Assembly: GCF_021654165.1 (NCBI RefSeq)
Contig: NZ_JAKFZN010000001.1
Coordinates: forward strand, 1-64,000
DNA: 64,000 nucleotides
Origin: Nereida sp. MMG025
GTDB taxonomy: Bacteria; Pseudomonadota; Alphaproteobacteria; Rhodobacterales; Rhodobacteraceae
Direction of reading: 5' to 3'
The notes beneath the pieces are model-generated. The model was given only the letters and a program-made list of their open reading frames with translations, was not told the origin of the DNA and made no database searches. Shown here piece after piece: positions 61,520 through 64,000 of the stretch (position 1 is the first letter of the stretch; every line of letters begins with the position of its first letter). A program made the position numbers and the translations under genes.

Positions 61520-62880
61520 CGCAGCCGCCCAAGCCCCCCAAACCAGCGGCGCGCCCAGAGCGCGTGTCGCTTTGGCGCTACCTGAAACTTTTTCGCGCCG
61601 ATATCCTATCGGCGCAGCCTGCCAAGCTTTACCGCGCCTGGATGGCCGAATTTCGCACGCCGTTCTTTCGCAGCTATCTGGCCAACGAACCCGCGTTGAT
61701 CAAACGGGTGCTTAAGCAACAGCCAGAGGATTTCCCCAAGTCCGACCGGATTGGCGCAGGTTTGCGCCCCTTATTGGGCGAGAGCGTTTTTCTGACAAAT
61801 GGGGAAACATGGAAGCGTCAGCGCCGCATCATTGATCCCGCGTTCGAAGGGGGGCGGCTGCGCGATACCTTTCCTGCAATGCAAGCGGCAAGCGCGGGGA
61901 TGGTCGCGCGCATAGGGGCGCTGGCGAATGGCCAGCCTTTTGAAGTGGAAGCCGAAACGAGCCATGCCGCGGCCGATGTTATCTTTCGCACGCTGTTTTC
62001 AATTCCGATTGATCACGAGGTGGCGCGCGATGTGTTTCGCGAATTCAATGCACATCAACGCAGTCAACCGATCCTGAACCTTGCCGCCTTTGTCCGTGGC
62101 CCAAAGTGGATGCCGCGGTTTTTTCGGTCGGAAAGCAAACGCACCGCCGCCAAGATCAGACGTTTGATCGAAAAGCTGACCAGTGATCGCATGGTCCAAA
62201 TCAAAGCGGGGACCGCGCCTGATGATCTGGCAACCAAGATCATGACCACCCCTGACCCGCATACCGGCGAGACGTTCAGCACAGAAGAAATGGTCGATCA
62301 GGTGGCGATTTTCTTTCTTGCGGGCCATGAAACAAGCGCAAGCGCATTGGCGTGGACGCTCTATCTGCTGGCGCTTTATCCTGACTGGCAAGACAAGGTT
62401 GCCGCTGAGGCGCAGGCGGCGGGGGATCTTGGGTTTTCAGATGTGGCGAAGTTACGCGTGACGCGCGATGTGTTTCGCGAAGCGTTGCGGCTCTATCCAC
62501 CCGTGCCCATGATGGTGCGCGAAACAACCTGTCCTGTAACCTTTCGCAATCGCGATGTTCCAGTTGGAAGCCAAGTGGTTCTAAGTCCGTGGCACGTGCA
62601 TCGTCACGAACGGCTTTGGGATGACCCGGACAGCTTTGACCCGACCCGATTTGAAACAGACAACGGCAAAACCTGCTTGCGGGACGCGTATATCCCGTTC
62701 AGCGCAGGCCCGCGTGTTTGCACGGGGGCAGGCTTTGCGATGATTGAAGGAGTGCTGCTGCTGGCGGATGTAATGCGCCATTTCCGCTTTGAGGTGGATG
62801 CCGACCGTCCGCCTGTGCCAGTGGCGCATCTGACCGTCAGATCAAAAAGCGGAATCTGGGTGCGCGCAACCCGTCGTTAG
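61516..62880 (+). CDS. Cytochrome P450
   Basis: 454 residues. I-helix oxygen-activation motif AGHETS (around 270), EALR (K helix), PERF-equivalent DPTRFE, and heme-binding FSAGPRVCTGAGFAMIE with Cys402 as heme ligand. Soluble bacterial class, although the sequence has features closer to CYP4/CYP102-like enzymes than to P450cam. Redox partners are not encoded nearby. The start is coupled to the hydrolase gene; it converges with the protease gene, the stops overlapping by four bases. Confidence 0.92.
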   Translation: MTQPPKPPKPAARPERVSLWRYLKLFRADILSAQPAKLYRAWMAEFRTPFFRSYLANEPALIKRVLKQQPEDFPKSDRIGAGLRPLLGESVFLTNGETWKRQRRIIDPAFEGGRLRDTFPAMQAASAGMVARIGALANGQPFEVEAETSHAAADVIFRTLFSIPIDHEVARDVFREFNAHQRSQPILNLAAFVRGPKWMPRFFRSESKRTAAKIRRLIEKLTSDRMVQIKAGTAPDDLATKIMTTPDPHTGETFSTEEMVDQVAIFFLAGHETSASALAWTLYLLALYPDWQDKVAAEAQAAGDLGFSDVAKLRVTRDVFREALRLYPPVPMMVRETTCPVTFRNRDVPVGSQVVLSPWHVHRHERLWDDPDSFDPTRFETDNGKTCLRDAYIPFSAGPRVCTGAGFAMIEGVLLLADVMRHFRFEVDADRPPVPVAHLTVRSKSGIWVRATRR

Positions 62881-63455
62881 CGGGTTAAGACCAGTTCTCC
62901 GCCTCTGATGGAAATCTCGGAAAACTGGTTCAGGTAGGTCATCCCGAGAAGGCTTTGAAACATCTCGCCGCCGTTGACGGTGGCGCGTAGGTTGGTGTCC
63001 ACGACAGGGCCAAGACGCACCTCATCCAGCGTGACCGCAGCCGTCTGTACAGGCCCGTTGGCCGTTAGAGCACGACCAAAATAATCCAGTGTTGCAGGAT
63101 CGAGCCCGATGCGTTCGGCGTCTTGTTTGGTCAAAACGACCTCGCTTGCCCCTGTGTCGACGACAAATTCGATGGGGGTGCCATTCACTTCCAGCATAAG
63201 ATGATAATGCCCGTCCCCTTGACGCGGCACGATGATTTGTCCGCCCTCGGATACCGTTTGGAAGGGGGCAACGGTTTGGCGCACATCTTCCCAAAGGCCA
63301 ACGCCCGCAATGGCGCCCACGATAATCAGCGCCCAGATCGCGGCCATCTGAAGGGTTTTGCCGATGTTTTTGCGTTGGCTTATCAAATAGCTGCCTGCAA
63401 TCGCCCCCACCAAGAGCGTTAGATAAATCAGCTGTGCGGTATCCATATTATCCAT
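62877..63455 (-). CDS. Membrane-anchored clan AA aspartic protease-like protein (TIGR02281 type)
   Basis: 192 residues. Two N-terminal hydrophobic segments (about 8-25 and 38-56) anchor a periplasmic retropepsin-like domain with the active-site motif FVVDTGASEVVL (Asp100). Related proteins in alphaproteobacteria form homodimers like retroviral proteases. The natural substrate is unknown. It lies 17 bases downstream of the MarC-family gene in the same direction. Confidence 0.85.
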   Translation of the reverse strand: MDNMDTAQLIYLTLLVGAIAGSYLISQRKNIGKTLQMAAIWALIIVGAIAGVGLWEDVRQTVAPFQTVSEGGQIIVPRQGDGHYHLMLEVNGTPIEFVVDTGASEVVLTKQDAERIGLDPATLDYFGRALTANGPVQTAAVTLDEVRLGPVVDTNLRATVNGGEMFQSLLGMTYLNQFSEISIRGGELVLTR

Positions 63456-63472
63456 GATGCTTATGTAGGGTC

Positions 63473-64000
63473 TTAAACGCCAATGCCAAAGGCCTTCAGG
63501 CCATCCATGACAAATTGCACCGACAACGCAGCCAACAGCATACCAAACAAACGACTGACGATGGTGACACCGGTTTTGCCAAGGGCGCGTTCAATGGGCC
63601 CTGCCAAAAGGAAAAGGACAAAGGCAAGCCCGACCACCGCGATCATCACCGCCGATACTGCCATAAACCCGAACCAGTCTTGATCCCCTGTCAAAAGGAT
63701 CATTGAGGCAATGGCACCGGGCCCCGCTATCAACGGGATTGCGATGGGAAAGACGGATGGATCGTCGTCGACAGCTGTATCGTTTTGTGCGCCTTCGGCT
63801 TGATCTTCGCGCCGCGACTGGCGCCGCTCGAACAGCATATCCAGCGCGGTGAGGAACAAAAGTATGCCGCCCGCAATGCGAAACGCGGGCAGGGTGATGC
63901 CGACAAATCCGATCACTGCCTCGCCAAAGAGGCCAAAAAGAAGCAATACCGCGATGCCGATGATACAAGCCCTTGCCGCTACGGCGCGTCGTTGTTTGGG
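63473..64000 (-). CDS. MarC-family membrane protein (5' end beyond the window)
   Basis: The frame is open to the window edge, giving at least 175 residues of a multi-span protein. LLLFGLFGEAVIGFVGITLPAFRI, GILLFLTALDMLF and FPIAIPLIAGPGAIASMILL are diagnostic MarC-family segments, with an acidic loop of about 25 residues between them. Substrate or function of MarC proteins is not established. The start lies outside the window. Confidence 0.9.
   Translation of the reverse strand, partial: PKQRRAVAARACIIGIAVLLLFGLFGEAVIGFVGITLPAFRIAGGILLFLTALDMLFERRQSRREDQAEGAQNDTAVDDDPSVFPIAIPLIAGPGAIASMILLTGDQDWFGFMAVSAVMIAVVGLAFVLFLLAGPIERALGKTGVTIVSRLFGMLLAALSVQFVMDGLKAFGIGV

Overview
This window looks like chromosome from an alphaproteobacterium of the Rhodobacteraceae (Roseobacter lineage). 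The main reasons are the mixed isc/suf operon headed by an Rrf2 regulator, a eukaryote-type NADP isocitrate dehydrogenase, alphaproteobacterial F1-ATPase inhibitor (zeta, DUF1476) genes, RNase E with a large insertion in its S1 domain, a free-standing corrinoid protein beside a homocysteine methyltransferase, and an Irr-box-like element at the iron-sulfur operon. Species cannot be fixed from the sequence alone.

Layout. 1-12.5 kb is core chromosome: the tail of an unknown gene, a YitT-type membrane protein, icd, a tandem HD-domain protein and an alpha/beta hydrolase (all leftward), then a rightward Fe-S assembly operon: iscR, a NifS/IscS-type desulfurase, sufB, a membrane protein, sufC, sufD, two YIP1-like membrane proteins and sufS. 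An Irr-type (ICE) palindrome overlaps a predicted promoter of iscR, a second lies inside the first desulfurase gene, and a textbook terminator sits in front of sufC. The operon is followed by tRNA-Arg(CCG).

12.6-37.3 kb is a genomic island of about 24.7 kb. It lies between two direct repeats of 22 bp (one mismatch) that match the 3' end of tRNA-Asn(GTT). It carries, in order: a GIY-YIG-like protein with zinc-binding repeats plus a small partner; a frameshifted gene; a ribbon-helix-helix regulator; a GntR regulator divergent from a spermidine/putrescine-type ABC transporter and an Asp/Glu (hydantoin) racemase; a small tyrosine recombinase; an orphan type VI secretion set (VgrG, PAAR, phospholipase D effector, Sel1-repeat candidate immunity protein, unknown protein); a type III restriction-modification system; mobilization genes (MobC-like and relaxase-like); and next to tRNA-Asn a decayed integrase with at least three frame disruptions and a catalytic Arg changed to Gly. 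The island therefore seems to be an integrated mobilizable element that has lost its own integrase and is kept as a carrier of nutrient-uptake, antagonism and defence genes.

37.3-64 kb is core chromosome again: an MBL-fold hydrolase, an EnvZ-like kinase, a CAT-anticodon tRNA, purMN, rnd, sufE, a methionine-synthase-like set (DUF1638 protein, corrinoid protein, homocysteine methyltransferase), an MprF-like lysyltransferase, two DUF1476/zeta genes, purC-purS-(alcohol dehydrogenase)-purQ, a DctB/DctD-like two-component pair whose regulator lacks the sigma-54 contact loop, rne with a long leader, tusA, ccdA, a hydrolase/cytochrome P450 pair, an aspartic protease-like protein and a MarC-family gene cut by the window edge.

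The strongest candidates for something undescribed are the zinc-repeat/GIY-YIG gene pair at the left end of the island, and the uncharacterised last gene of the type VI effector set.
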